Assembly: GCF_000010125.1 (NCBI RefSeq)
Contig: NC_007350.1
Location: 868,001 to 932,000 of the forward strand
From: Staphylococcus saprophyticus subsp. saprophyticus ATCC 15305 = NCTC 7292
GTDB lineage: Bacteria; Bacillota; Bacilli; Staphylococcales; Staphylococcaceae
Reading direction: 5' to 3'
Length of the DNA: 64,000 nt
The translations under genes were made by a program, and so were the position numbers. The notes below the pieces were generated by a model, which was not told where the DNA came from, ran no database searches, and saw only the letters and a program-made list of their open reading frames with translations. This document shows positions 1 through 7,768 of the stretch, piece after piece; position 1 is the stretch's first letter; the number at the start of each line of letters is the position of its first letter.

Positions 1-302
1 GCTCTTATATTGCGGCTAAAGGTGCTAAAGAGTTTAAATGGAGATTACCGGATAAAAAAACAATACGCAATAGTATTATAGGCGGTGTGTTAATGGGATT
101 TGGTGCATCTGTAGCAGGTGGTTGCTCTATAGGGAATGGTTTAGTTGAGACAGCGACAATGTCATGGAAAGGCTGGATTGCACTTGCTTCAATGATATTA
201 GGCGCATGGACAATGAGTTATTTTGTATTTATTAGACCAATGAAAAAAGCACAAAGCCAAACTTCAAACACGAAAGTTTCATCACAAACGCAAACATCAT
301 AA
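1..302 (+). CDS. YeeE/YedE (TsuA-like) sulfur transporter, C-terminal part
   Basis: The open frame is already running at base 3, so this is the 3' end of a gene that starts before the window. The visible 99 residues include a Gly-rich segment with GGCSIGNGL (a conserved Cys motif of YeeE/YedE membrane proteins that take up thiosulfate or related sulfur), a hydrophobic segment and a charged Lys/Ser/Thr-rich cytoplasmic tail. The TusA-like gene follows 21 bases later, the usual tsuA-tsuB pairing. The role is inferred from the family; the substrate cannot be read from this fragment. Confidence 0.8.
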   Translation, partial: SYIAAKGAKEFKWRLPDKKTIRNSIIGGVLMGFGASVAGGCSIGNGLVETATMSWKGWIALASMILGAWTMSYFVFIRPMKKAQSQTSNTKVSSQTQTS

Positions 303-323
303 TTAAAATGGAGGTAATACGAT

Positions 324-548
324 ATGGTACATGAATTAGGTACAGTTGGAATGGTTTGTCCATTTCCATTAATAGAAGCACAAAAGAAAATGAATACATT
401 AGACAATGGTGAAGAATTAAAAATTGACTTCGATTGTACACAAGCAACAGAAGCATTACCTAACTGGGCAGCAGAGCAAGGTTACCCCGTAACGAATTAC
501 GAACAATTAGACGATGCTTCATGGACGATTACAATTCAAAAAGCTTAA
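324..548 (+). CDS. TusA/SirA/YedF-like sulfurtransferase (TsuB-like)
   Basis: A 74-residue protein of the TusA family. These small cytoplasmic proteins carry sulfur as a persulfide on a Cys in a CPxP motif; here the motif is CPFP near residue 13, after a short beta strand. Length and motif position fit the family. A good ribosome site (GGAGG) lies 9 bases before the ATG. It is directly downstream of the YeeE-like transporter and probably accepts the imported sulfur. The terminator that follows closes the operon. Family assignment is firm; the partnership is inferred from context. Confidence 0.85.
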   Translation: MVHELGTVGMVCPFPLIEAQKKMNTLDNGEELKIDFDCTQATEALPNWAAEQGYPVTNYEQLDDASWTITIQKA

Positions 549-557
549 ATATACATT

Positions 558-613
558 AAACCAATTTGTTTAATCTAAGGTAGTATACCTTGATTGAAGC
601 AAATTGGTTTTTA
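558..613 (+). terminator. Rho-independent terminator after the tsuAB-like pair
   Basis: AAACCAATTTG pairs with CAAATTGGTTT, with an inner stem AAGGTA/TACCTT, and is followed by a T-rich run. It begins 10 bases after the stop of the TusA-like gene. Confidence 0.85.
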
Positions 614-693
614 ATTTAAATAGTATTTAAAGCGATTCCATTATGATAGAATTGATATTGTTCATAATAGTGAAGTAATGAGAGTGAGAAACT

Positions 694-1647
694 ATGAAAA
701 ATATTGATGATATAGCAAAACTAGCCGGTGTCTCTAAAAGTACAGTTTCTAGATATTTAAATGATGGCTCGGTAAGTATGAAAACAAAAGAAAAATTAGA
801 TAAAATCATACAAGAACATGATTATCAGCCGAATCAATTCGCACAAAGCTTAAGAGCACATCGTACAAATATGATAGGCGCTATCATACCAAGAATGAAT
901 TCGTTTGCAGTTGATGAAACGATTAAAGGTGTTAAAACGATATGCGATAAACAAAATTATAGGCTATTGCTTAATTACACCAATTTGAATTCAGATTTAG
1001 AACTAGATGCACTAGAGACTTTTTACAGAAGTAAAGTGGACGGGATTATCTTTATGGCCACAGATATTACAGATAAACATTTAGAAGTGATTCATAAAAT
1101 CAATGTACCTGTGATCATTGTTGGTCAAACTCATGAACAATTACATTGTATTGTTCACGATGATTATCAAGCTGGTTATCTTGTTGGAGATACACTGGGA
1201 AAACAGGGCTATAAGGATATTCAATTCTTTGGTGTTACGGAGACAGATACGGCTGTAGGTATCTATAGAAAGCAAGGATTTATCGATGGACTTAAAGTTC
1301 ATGGTATTGAGCCCAGTATTTCGATAACATCTTTTAACTATCAAGAAGCCAAACCAGACGTAGCTAGCGTATTACAAAAATATCCACATTTTGATGCCAT
1401 CGTAGGGGCGACTGATTCGATAGCTTTAGCTGTTCATAAATATAATTCGGAACATCATATGTCTAAATATATCGTTGGTTTTGGTGGAGATCCAGTTACA
1501 AAAATTGTTTCGCCATCTATACATACGGTGAGATATGCTTTTGATTATGCAGGAGAAGTTGCTATGGAAAAATTAAATCAATTAATACAACATAAAGACG
1601 TAGAAAAACAAATCACTATTGAAATTGACCATTCGTTTAAAAATTAA
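694..1647 (+). CDS. scrR: LacI-family sucrose operon repressor ScrR
   Basis: A 317-residue LacI/GalR regulator. The N-terminal helix-turn-helix (residues 2-25, with IAKLAGVSKSTVSRYLN) is followed by the hinge and a periplasmic-binding-protein-like effector domain (about 60-310). It sits directly upstream of a sucrose-6-phosphate hydrolase and a fructokinase, so sucrose repressor is the natural reading. The 86-base gap to scrB holds a LacI-type palindrome (TGGAACCGGTACCA), its likely operator. The start ATG has a GAGTGAG ribosome site. No sucrose PTS gene is adjacent; scrA is usually elsewhere in staphylococci. Confidence 0.9.
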   Translation: MKNIDDIAKLAGVSKSTVSRYLNDGSVSMKTKEKLDKIIQEHDYQPNQFAQSLRAHRTNMIGAIIPRMNSFAVDETIKGVKTICDKQNYRLLLNYTNLNSDLELDALETFYRSKVDGIIFMATDITDKHLEVIHKINVPVIIVGQTHEQLHCIVHDDYQAGYLVGDTLGKQGYKDIQFFGVTETDTAVGIYRKQGFIDGLKVHGIEPSISITSFNYQEAKPDVASVLQKYPHFDAIVGATDSIALAVHKYNSEHHMSKYIVGFGGDPVTKIVSPSIHTVRYAFDYAGEVAMEKLNQLIQHKDVEKQITIEIDHSFKN

Positions 1648-1652
1648 ACGAA
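1632..1652. promoter_or_regulatory. Inverted repeat over the scrR stop codon
   Basis: TTCGTTTAA-AAA-TTAAACGAA is a perfect 9-base inverted repeat that covers the scrR stop and lies just before the scrB promoter region. It has no T run, so it is a poor terminator. It could be an RNA hairpin or a second regulator site. Function unknown. Confidence 0.4.
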
Positions 1653-1677
1653 ACATGATATTATAAATATGAATAAA

Positions 1678-1691
1678 TGGAACCGGTACCA
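1678..1691. promoter_or_regulatory. Putative ScrR operator upstream of scrB
   Basis: TGGAACCGGTACCA is a near-perfect palindrome centred on CCGG, the form used by LacI-family repressors. It lies between scrR and scrB, just after an AT-rich stretch with a possible -10 (TATAAA). Binding here would block scrBK transcription without sucrose. Inferred from position and symmetry. Confidence 0.65.
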
Positions 1692-1732
1692 AAAATGACA
1701 ATGAATTACTTGAAACTAGGAGGAAGCTCGAA

Positions 1733-3217
1733 ATGGTAGAGTGGACAAAGGAAGCACGTTATCAAAAATATGAAGACGCAGATCAACAATATTTAGCTGA
1801 ATTAACAGAACGTGTTAATCAATCTAAATACAGACAAACTTTTCATATACAACCTAAATCAGGTTTACTTAATGATCCAAATGGATTGATATATTTTAAT
1901 GGTAATTATTATATATCACATCAGTGGTTCCCATTAGGACCAGTGCATGGACTAAAATATTGGTATACATATACGAGTAAAGATCTTATTCATTTTAATG
2001 CAGTAGGACCAACACTCAAACCAGATACAAACGACGATAGTCATGGTGTATATAGTGGTAGTGCATTTGAATATAACCAGCATTTATATTATATGTATAC
2101 TGCGAATCATCGCGATGAAGATTGGCATCGAATTTCTACCCAACAGATAGCAAAAATGACAAAGAATGGAGAAATAAAAAAATTTCCAAAGCCTGTCATT
2201 TCAGCACCACCTTTTGGTTACACGCAACACTTTAGAGACCCGAAAGTTTATGAAAAAGATGGTACATATTATGCTGTAATTGCTGCACAAAATATTGACA
2301 AGCAAGGTCGTATTTTACAATATCGATCCTCAGATATTGTTAATTGGGAATTCCAAGGTGAAATACAAACAAATTTAGATGATTTTGGTTTTATGTGGGA
2401 ATGTCCAGATTATTTCAATTTAAATGGATATGATATGTTATTATTCTGTCCACAAGGTATTGACGCTGAAGGGGATCAGTTTAGAAATATTTATCAATCA
2501 GGCTACATCATGGGACAATATGATATGAATCAATTAACTATGAATCATGGTGATTTTCATGAGTTAGATCATGGATTTGATTTTTATGCGCCACAAACAT
2601 TTTTAGATGAACAAGGACAGCGTATACTCATTGGTTGGATGGGCTTACCAGAAATTAATTATCCAACTGATGAAGACGGATGGGCACATTGTTTAACTAT
2701 TCCACGTGTACTTACAGTAGAGGAAGGTAATTTAAAACAACGTCCGATTAAAGCACTAGAAAAGTTACGTTCAAATGAAGAAACTGCTTTGGGATATGCT
2801 AATAAATTTACGAAACAGTTACATCCATATGAAGGTAAACAGTTTGAATTAATTATTGATATTTTGGAAAATGAAGCAACAGAAGTATACTTTGAAGTGA
2901 GAACGAGTAAAACGGAGACGTCGCTAATTACGTATAATACTAAAGAACAAAAATTAACATTTGATAGAAGTGAAAGTGGACCATTGCCTAATCCTGTAGA
3001 AGGTACGTCTCGTAGTACTTATTTAGATACACCTTTATCGCAGTTACAGTTATATGTAGATACTTCAAGTATTGAAATTTTCTGTAACGATGGAGAACGA
3101 GTGATGTCCTCTAGAATATTTTCTGGAGAAGATGCAACTGGCATTAAAACATCAACAGAATCAGGACAAGTATACTTACGATTTACAAAATATGATTTGA
3201 AAGGTGATACACAATGA
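1733..3217 (+). CDS. scrB: Sucrose-6-phosphate hydrolase (GH32)
   Basis: A 494-residue glycoside hydrolase family 32 enzyme that splits sucrose-6-phosphate to glucose-6-phosphate and fructose. It has the GH32 landmarks in order: the NDPNG block with the nucleophile Asp near residue 48, the FRDPK (RDP) block near residue 168 and the WECPDYF (EC) block with the acid/base Glu near residue 223. The beta-propeller is followed by a C-terminal beta-sandwich. The start has an AGGAGG site. The stop overlaps the scrK start (ATGA), so the two genes are translationally coupled. Confidence 0.95.
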   Translation: MVEWTKEARYQKYEDADQQYLAELTERVNQSKYRQTFHIQPKSGLLNDPNGLIYFNGNYYISHQWFPLGPVHGLKYWYTYTSKDLIHFNAVGPTLKPDTNDDSHGVYSGSAFEYNQHLYYMYTANHRDEDWHRISTQQIAKMTKNGEIKKFPKPVISAPPFGYTQHFRDPKVYEKDGTYYAVIAAQNIDKQGRILQYRSSDIVNWEFQGEIQTNLDDFGFMWECPDYFNLNGYDMLLFCPQGIDAEGDQFRNIYQSGYIMGQYDMNQLTMNHGDFHELDHGFDFYAPQTFLDEQGQRILIGWMGLPEINYPTDEDGWAHCLTIPRVLTVEEGNLKQRPIKALEKLRSNEETALGYANKFTKQLHPYEGKQFELIIDILENEATEVYFEVRTSKTETSLITYNTKEQKLTFDRSESGPLPNPVEGTSRSTYLDTPLSQLQLYVDTSSIEIFCNDGERVMSSRIFSGEDATGIKTSTESGQVYLRFTKYDLKGDTQ

Positions 3218-4182
3218 GACGTCTACTCGCAATAGGTGAAGCACTAATTGATTTTATACCTAATACAACAGATTCTAAACTCAAAGATGTAGAAGGATTT
3301 TCGAGACAAGTTGGTGGGGCACCTTGTAATGTTGCTTGTACTACGACAAAATTAGGTGGTCAGGCAGAAATGATTACCCAATTAGGAGAAGATGCTTTCG
3401 GTGATCTTATCGTAGAAACATTAGAAGATTTGGGTGTCGGTACGCAATATTTGAAACGTTCATCTGAAGCGAATACTGCGCTCGCATTTGTAAGTTTAAC
3501 TAAAGAGGGAGAAAGGGATTTTTCATTTTATCGTAAGCCTTCAGCAGATATGCTATATAATGAAGAACAAGTGAGTCAAATAGAAGTAACGGAACAAGAT
3601 ATACTACACTTTTGTTCAGTAGACCTCGTAGATAGTCCGATGAAAATGGCCCATAAAGCCCTAATTGAAAAAGTTAGACATGCTAATGGGACAGTTGTAT
3701 TTGATCCTAATGTGCGTTTACCGTTATGGGATAGTGAAGCGGATTGTAAATCAGCAATTCAAGCGTTTGTACCTTTTGCAGATATCATCAAAATTTCCGA
3801 TGAAGAACTGTCATTTGTGACAGGATATGAAGATGAGAACCAAGCAATTCAATGGCTATTTCAAGGACATGTCCAAGCGGTTATTTATACCAAAGGTGCA
3901 GAAGGTGCTGCAATTTACTTAAAGGATGGAACAACAATTGTTGAGCAAGGCTATAAAGTAAAGGCGATTGATACGACAGGTGCTGGTGATGCATTTATTG
4001 GTGCGGTGATTAGTAGATTATTGGATAGTAATGAGCGAGATATAATCCAGTTACTGAAGAATGAGGGGCATGCTATCCTAGAATTTAGTAATTATGTTGC
4101 TGCTATCGTCACGACGCAATACGGTGCAATAGAAAGTATCCCTTCACTAGACAAAGTGAAAGAAGCATTAAATATTAAATAG
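3214..4182 (+). CDS. scrK: Fructokinase (PfkB family)
   Basis: A 322-residue ribokinase/PfkB-family sugar kinase. It has the N-terminal signature GGAPCNVAC (about residues 35-43) and the C-terminal DTTGAGDAF signature with the catalytic Asp (about residue 257). It overlaps the scrB stop by four bases. In sucrose operons this enzyme phosphorylates the fructose released by ScrB so that it can enter glycolysis. Length is normal for the family. A strong terminator shared with the convergent agrA follows. Confidence 0.93.
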   Translation: MRRLLAIGEALIDFIPNTTDSKLKDVEGFSRQVGGAPCNVACTTTKLGGQAEMITQLGEDAFGDLIVETLEDLGVGTQYLKRSSEANTALAFVSLTKEGERDFSFYRKPSADMLYNEEQVSQIEVTEQDILHFCSVDLVDSPMKMAHKALIEKVRHANGTVVFDPNVRLPLWDSEADCKSAIQAFVPFADIIKISDEELSFVTGYEDENQAIQWLFQGHVQAVIYTKGAEGAAIYLKDGTTIVEQGYKVKAIDTTGAGDAFIGAVISRLLDSNERDIIQLLKNEGHAILEFSNYVAAIVTTQYGAIESIPSLDKVKEALNIK

Positions 4183-4206
4183 GAATTGTTGAAGCAATCA
4201 AAAAAG

Positions 4207-4251
4207 AAAGCCAAACCATTTGTCAGTAATGACTATTGGTTTGGCTTTTTT
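4207..4251. terminator. Convergent terminator between scrK and agrA
   Basis: AAAGCCAAACCA pairs with TGGTTTGGCTTT. T runs on the plus side and A runs on the other side allow it to end both scrK and the agr P2 transcript. Confidence 0.85.
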
Positions 4252-4258
4252 ATGTATA

Positions 4259-4975
4259 TTATATTTTTTTGACATTTCTAACAGATGCATAGCAATGTTC
4301 ATTATTTTTAAAATAGACAACACGTGACTTAGAGTCAATAGAATCTATATTGTGTCTATTGACGACAAAGCTATTATGACATCTGAAAAATCGCTCATCA
4401 AGTTGATCTAATTCTTTTAAATTGCCATAAAACTCAATTTGACGATTATCAAGATGTGCAATCAATCGATGCGATTTAGTAGATGATTCAAAGAACATAA
4501 CATCATCATATTGGACATAAATCGAATTACTTCCACGTTTTAATTCAATTGTTTCAACACTACTTTCTTTTGAAAGAAGCTTCAATCTTGATTCTGAAGT
4601 TTCAAGACAGTCAATAATTCTTGATTTTAATTCATCTGGATCATCTTTAAAAATGAAATCCATCGCGGCTACCTTATAGACAAATGTTAGGTAAGTTAAC
4701 TCACTGTGACTTGTAACAAAGATGATATTACCTACAGGATCATGTTTACGAATCTCACTAGCAAGTTTGATACCATTAATATCAGCTTCAAGCTGAATAT
4801 CTAAAAAATAACACCCAATATCATTGAGGTTCTTAGAGCGTTCTAAGATGTCATAAGGATCAGCAGTGGCAACTTCGATTTCCATTGGCTTTTCTTCAAT
4901 CATGATGTAGTTATTAATAATAGAAACCATGTGCTCACGTTGTCTTTCATCATCTTCACAAATGAATATTTTCAT
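4259..4975 (-). CDS. agrA: Agr response regulator AgrA
   Basis: A 238-residue LytTR-type response regulator. The receiver domain (residues 1-125) has the acidic cluster CEDDE at residues 6-10 and the phospho-acceptor Asp in FLDIQL near residue 59. The C-terminal LytTR DNA-binding domain (about 140-238) contains the conserved FFRCHNSFVVN block. Phosphorylated AgrA binds paired repeats at P2 and P3 to drive agrBDCA and RNAIII. It is the last gene of the operon, 12 bases after agrC. Full length, with no defect visible. Confidence 0.98.
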   Translation of the reverse strand: MKIFICEDDERQREHMVSIINNYIMIEEKPMEIEVATADPYDILERSKNLNDIGCYFLDIQLEADINGIKLASEIRKHDPVGNIIFVTSHSELTYLTFVYKVAAMDFIFKDDPDELKSRIIDCLETSESRLKLLSKESSVETIELKRGSNSIYVQYDDVMFFESSTKSHRLIAHLDNRQIEFYGNLKELDQLDERFFRCHNSFVVNRHNIDSIDSKSRVVYFKNNEHCYASVRNVKKI

Positions 4976-4987
4976 AGTTACACATCC

Positions 4988-6292
4988 TTATGAATCAGAA
5001 TTTAAAATTTCTACCTTTTGGATAAAGTAGTTATTATCAATGGTTGTATCTAATAAAACATTTGTTGTGGAATCCGTCAATTCCTTCAGAGTAGATAAAC
5101 CGAGACCACGATTCTTTCCTTTTGTAGAAAAGTTTTCTTGGAAAAGGGTATGAACTTTTGGCATATTTGGTTCGCATTTATTCATAACGATGAACATAAC
5201 AGAATCATCTTCGTTTTTAATAAACGCGATACGTATCAATGGGTCATCTTCAATTTTTTCTGAAGCTTCTATCGCATTATCCAGTATAATACCAATAATT
5301 CTACTTAAATTAATCGTTGGCATTTCAATTTTTTCAATTGGGTCAGGTACCTCTATACTGATACGGATACTTTTTTCTTGTGCTTGTAATATCTTTGTTG
5401 TTAGCAGTCCTTTAATTTCTCGAATATGTAAGTTCTCAAGACCATTGATTTTAATTGCATTCATTTGCATGCTATCTTGCATTGGAAGTATTTCAGATCG
5501 AAAATACTTTCTAAGTCCATCCATATCTTCTTCTCTAATAAAATCAGATAAAGTAGATAAGATGTTGACATAGTCATGTCTGAATTTGCGCATCTCATGG
5601 TTAATTTTTTCAATTTGTAATGTGTATTTATAATAATTCTCAATTTCTTGCATATTACGTTTGTATTGTATTTGGCGAATAATGCTAAAAGAAATTGTAA
5701 TGATAAGAATAGCAGTGGTGATAATGACAACTGCATACATAATTGAAATGAATTTTGCATCACCAAAAGACATCTCTCTATTAGGTAAATAAAAGTAAAT
5801 TAGACCTAAGATAGTTAATAAAAATAGGCTAACTAATGTTAAATATATTTTATTTAACGATAAGTCTGAAACTGATAATTGTTTAATAAAGAATTTTGCT
5901 ATATAAGCGTAAATTATGGAGAATATAGTGAATGAAATAGCTACAAATAGCATATAAACACTATCAATACCAATTGCATTTACAATCACACTACTTAACC
6001 ATAAACTTGTAAAGTTAGCCATGTATAAAATGAAAAAACAGATTAATGAAGTAACAACTCCTATAAATTTGTTTTTATAATACATAAGAATTGTACTTGT
6101 AAAAAATAAAAATATAACAGATGCAGAAGAAAAAATAAAAAACAAAATGGTTGAAGGGATTATTATTCCAATAATTGAAATAAAATCCCTTTTAGTATAG
6201 CGGATGCCGCTAATAAGTTTCATATTGTAAAATATAATAATTGCTTGTAATAATGAGAAAAACAAAGAATAAAAAACTGCCATATTATACAC
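4988..6292 (-). CDS. agrC: Agr sensor histidine kinase AgrC
   Basis: A 434-residue membrane histidine kinase. About six hydrophobic segments occupy residues 1-205. The H-box RKFRHDYVNI near residue 240 carries the phosphorylated His, and the ATP-binding domain has the N-box (IILDNAIEAS) and a G-box (GLGLSTLKE). The sensor half is diverged, as expected because it recognises the strain-specific peptide. The frame begins with GTG at 6292; an ATG three codons inside (6283) is an alternative start. Ribosome sites are weak for both (AGAAAGTG). It follows agrD by 16 bases. Confidence 0.96.
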   Translation of the reverse strand: MYNMAVFYSLFFSLLQAIIIFYNMKLISGIRYTKRDFISIIGIIIPSTILFFIFSSASVIFLFFTSTILMYYKNKFIGVVTSLICFFILYMANFTSLWLSSVIVNAIGIDSVYMLFVAISFTIFSIIYAYIAKFFIKQLSVSDLSLNKIYLTLVSLFLLTILGLIYFYLPNREMSFGDAKFISIMYAVVIITTAILIITISFSIIRQIQYKRNMQEIENYYKYTLQIEKINHEMRKFRHDYVNILSTLSDFIREEDMDGLRKYFRSEILPMQDSMQMNAIKINGLENLHIREIKGLLTTKILQAQEKSIRISIEVPDPIEKIEMPTINLSRIIGIILDNAIEASEKIEDDPLIRIAFIKNEDDSVMFIVMNKCEPNMPKVHTLFQENFSTKGKNRGLGLSTLKELTDSTTNVLLDTTIDNNYFIQKVEILNSDS

Positions 6293-6308
6293 ACTTTCTA
6301 CATAACTA

Positions 6309-6470
6309 TTATTCGTAAAGATCTGTTAATTCTTTTGGAATTTCAGATTCATCAGTATAACCAAAACAAGGATTGATAGTAGATATTGAACCTATAGAAG
6401 CAAAGACTTTAGCGAAATAATTTGAAATAGATTTTGAAATAGATTTTGAAATAGATTTTATAACATTCAT
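6309..6470 (-). CDS. agrD: Autoinducing peptide precursor AgrD with a tripled KSIS segment
   Basis: A 53-residue peptide precursor, read on the minus strand between agrB and agrC. The N-terminal amphipathic leader contains KSIS three times, encoded by three exact copies of a 12-base unit. The middle holds STINPCFGYT, from which the cyclic thiolactone pheromone is expected as INPCFGYT (Cys-to-C-terminus ring). The charged C-terminal tail is DESEIPKELTDLYE, the recognition segment conserved in staphylococcal AgrD. The start has AAGGAGG and lies 2 bases after the agrB stop. It is longer than the 46-residue S. aureus form because of the repeats. I associate this core with S. saprophyticus. Confidence 0.95.
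   Translation of the reverse strand: MNVIKSISKSISKSISNYFAKVFASIGSISTINPCFGYTDESEIPKELTDLYE
6421..6456. repeat. 12-bp tandem repeat, three copies, inside agrD
   Basis: TTTGAAATAGAT occurs three times head to tail with no mismatch, and a partial fourth unit follows. In agrD (minus strand) each unit encodes Ser-Ile-Ser-Lys. The unit is a multiple of three, so copy-number change would lengthen or shorten the leader without breaking the frame. Confidence 0.95.
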
Positions 6471-6472
6471 TA

Positions 6473-7042
6473 TTAATAATCCTCCTTAGGGAAAAATATC
6501 GGGAACTGCAAAATAGATATAATCACAATACCTAATAACATTAATTGCTGGTAGGGCTCATTTAAAAAGAGCGAAATTAATAAAAAGATTAATGTTAAAC
6601 ATATTGCTTTAATTTTTTTGCCTCTTCTTAGTCGTTCAGGTATAGGTTGCTTTTTAGTAGCAGAAGGTGCATATATACTAATTATGATTAATCCAACTAG
6701 TGCTAAAGTATACATAATTAAAGATGACACTTGTACATACCCGACTATCCAAGGTAGTAAAACAAAATAAATTACACTTTGTATATAACAAAGTAAAGAA
6801 TTCTTAGCGTGTGCGCCATGCGCAAAGTGTCTAATAAAAAAAAATGTTAAATGAACAGTTAGTGTGTATAAAAACATATGGCAAAGGAGTGAAACACCAT
6901 AAATAACAATTGTTTTAAAGAAATTATTTACGACAACTTGCATACCTAAACGCATCTTTAAATATTCAATACGGTCCAAGTTATTTCGTTGTTGCAGTTG
7001 TTTAGCAAAATTGTCTATTTTAGCATCTATAAATTTTACCAT
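6473..7042 (-). CDS. agrB: AgrB, membrane endopeptidase that processes AgrD
   Basis: A 189-residue polytopic membrane protease, first gene of the P2 operon. The catalytic His and Cys of the family are visible as GAHA (His78) and LLC (Cys85), one residue offset from the S. aureus numbering (77 and 84). Four to six hydrophobic segments follow a basic, amphipathic N terminus. AgrB removes the AgrD tail and forms the thiolactone. The ribosome site AAGGAGAG lies 9 bases before the ATG. Normal length and intact. Confidence 0.97.
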   Translation of the reverse strand: MVKFIDAKIDNFAKQLQQRNNLDRIEYLKMRLGMQVVVNNFFKTIVIYGVSLLCHMFLYTLTVHLTFFFIRHFAHGAHAKNSLLCYIQSVIYFVLLPWIVGYVQVSSLIMYTLALVGLIIISIYAPSATKKQPIPERLRRGKKIKAICLTLIFLLISLFLNEPYQQLMLLGIVIISILQFPIFFPKEDY

Positions 7043-7064
7043 GTTGGTTTCTCTCCTTACTCGT

Positions 7065-7132
7065 ATTATACAATTGTAATTAAGTTTTATGCGTCTTATT
7101 GCTTAACTGTATATTTTGAATTCCTAACTGTT
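7065..7132 (-). promoter_or_regulatory. agr P2 promoter with paired AgrA sites
   Basis: On the minus strand, ACAGTTAGG and ACAGTTAAG (7123-7131 and 7102-7110) are direct repeats separated by exactly 12 bases, the known AgrA box arrangement. A TATAAT -10 lies at 7070-7065. Transcription would start about 15 bases before agrB. The repeat sequences and spacing are the classic S. aureus P2 pattern, with the order of the two halves swapped. Confidence 0.9.
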
Positions 7133-7364
7133 TGAAAATCTTATCTGACTAATTTTATCATATTTTTAAAAACATTTAGGCACGAATTTTGTCGAGTTAG
7201 GGAATTTTTAACTCTAAGTAGAAAAATCATGGTTAAATGTACTTGTATCACAAAGAAGTGATTACATTTTACAAATCATTTAATCAAATTTTGTTTGAAA
7301 TTTTTGTTTGAATGATGAAGTTGGTTAGACTTTTGAGCAGGGGTCTAATGAACACACTAATCTT

Positions 7365-7398
7365 TGTAACTGTACTTTCTTCGTATAGTTGTTATAGT
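7365..7398 (+). promoter_or_regulatory. Probable agr P3 promoter for RNAIII
   Basis: Two overlapping -10 candidates, TATAGT at 7384-7389 and 7393-7398, precede the RNAIII region. TGTAACTGTA (7365-7374) resembles an AgrA half-site in the reverse direction. I could not find a clean paired AgrA repeat, so the exact promoter and start (about 7400) are uncertain. The 7143-7360 stretch otherwise contains no gene, only AT-rich sequence with a short direct repeat TTTTGTTTGAA near 7289 and 7302. Confidence 0.55.
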
Positions 7399-7457
7399 TA
7401 CACAATTAGTACTCGTTTTTTCAATTAATTGATTACAAACAAGAGGAGGCTGATGTA

Positions 7458-7502
7458 GTGACAAACCATTTCTCAGCAGTAATTAGTGATTTCGTAAAAT
7501 AA
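7458..7502 (+). CDS. hld: Truncated delta-hemolysin-like peptide (14 codons) in RNAIII
   Basis: A GTG start 9 bases after a strong AAGAGGAGG site opens MTNHFSAVISDFVK and then stops at TAA. Aligned without gaps to the first 14 residues of S. aureus delta-toxin (MAQDIISTIGDLVK), Met1, Ile9, Asp11, Val13 and Lys14 match. The stop sits where Trp15 would be. Beyond the TAA the same frame continues YFQVHNALKQIKQSLI to a TGA at 7551, with an Asn and Lys placement like the toxin's second half. So this is either a shortened peptide or a remnant of hld. Whether it is translated is unknown. Confidence 0.55.
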   Translation: MTNHFSAVISDFVK

Positions 7503-7768
7503 TACTTTCAGGTACACAACGCGCTTAAGCAAATTAAGCAATCCCTAATTTGAATTTGTAGAACATTCCCAGTCTCAATTCAAATATCATTTTAACATTG
7601 TCTATAACAGAGACAATTAAAGTTTTAACATGTAAGCTATCGTAAACATCATTCAATTTATCATTTTAAATCGGTAAATTCACTAAATTTTTTCATAATT
7701 AATAACATCCCCAAAAATAGATAGAGAAATAACTGTAAAAACATTCCCTTAATAATAAGTTACAAAAA

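Noticed and set aside
5190..5573. 127-codon plus-strand frame inside agrC
   Set aside because: It mirrors the agrC kinase domain on the other strand; agrC is full length and recognised.
6421..6456. Possible CRISPR or satellite repeat
   Set aside because: The unit is only 12 bases with no spacers and codes for part of AgrD. No other spaced repeats were seen in the window.
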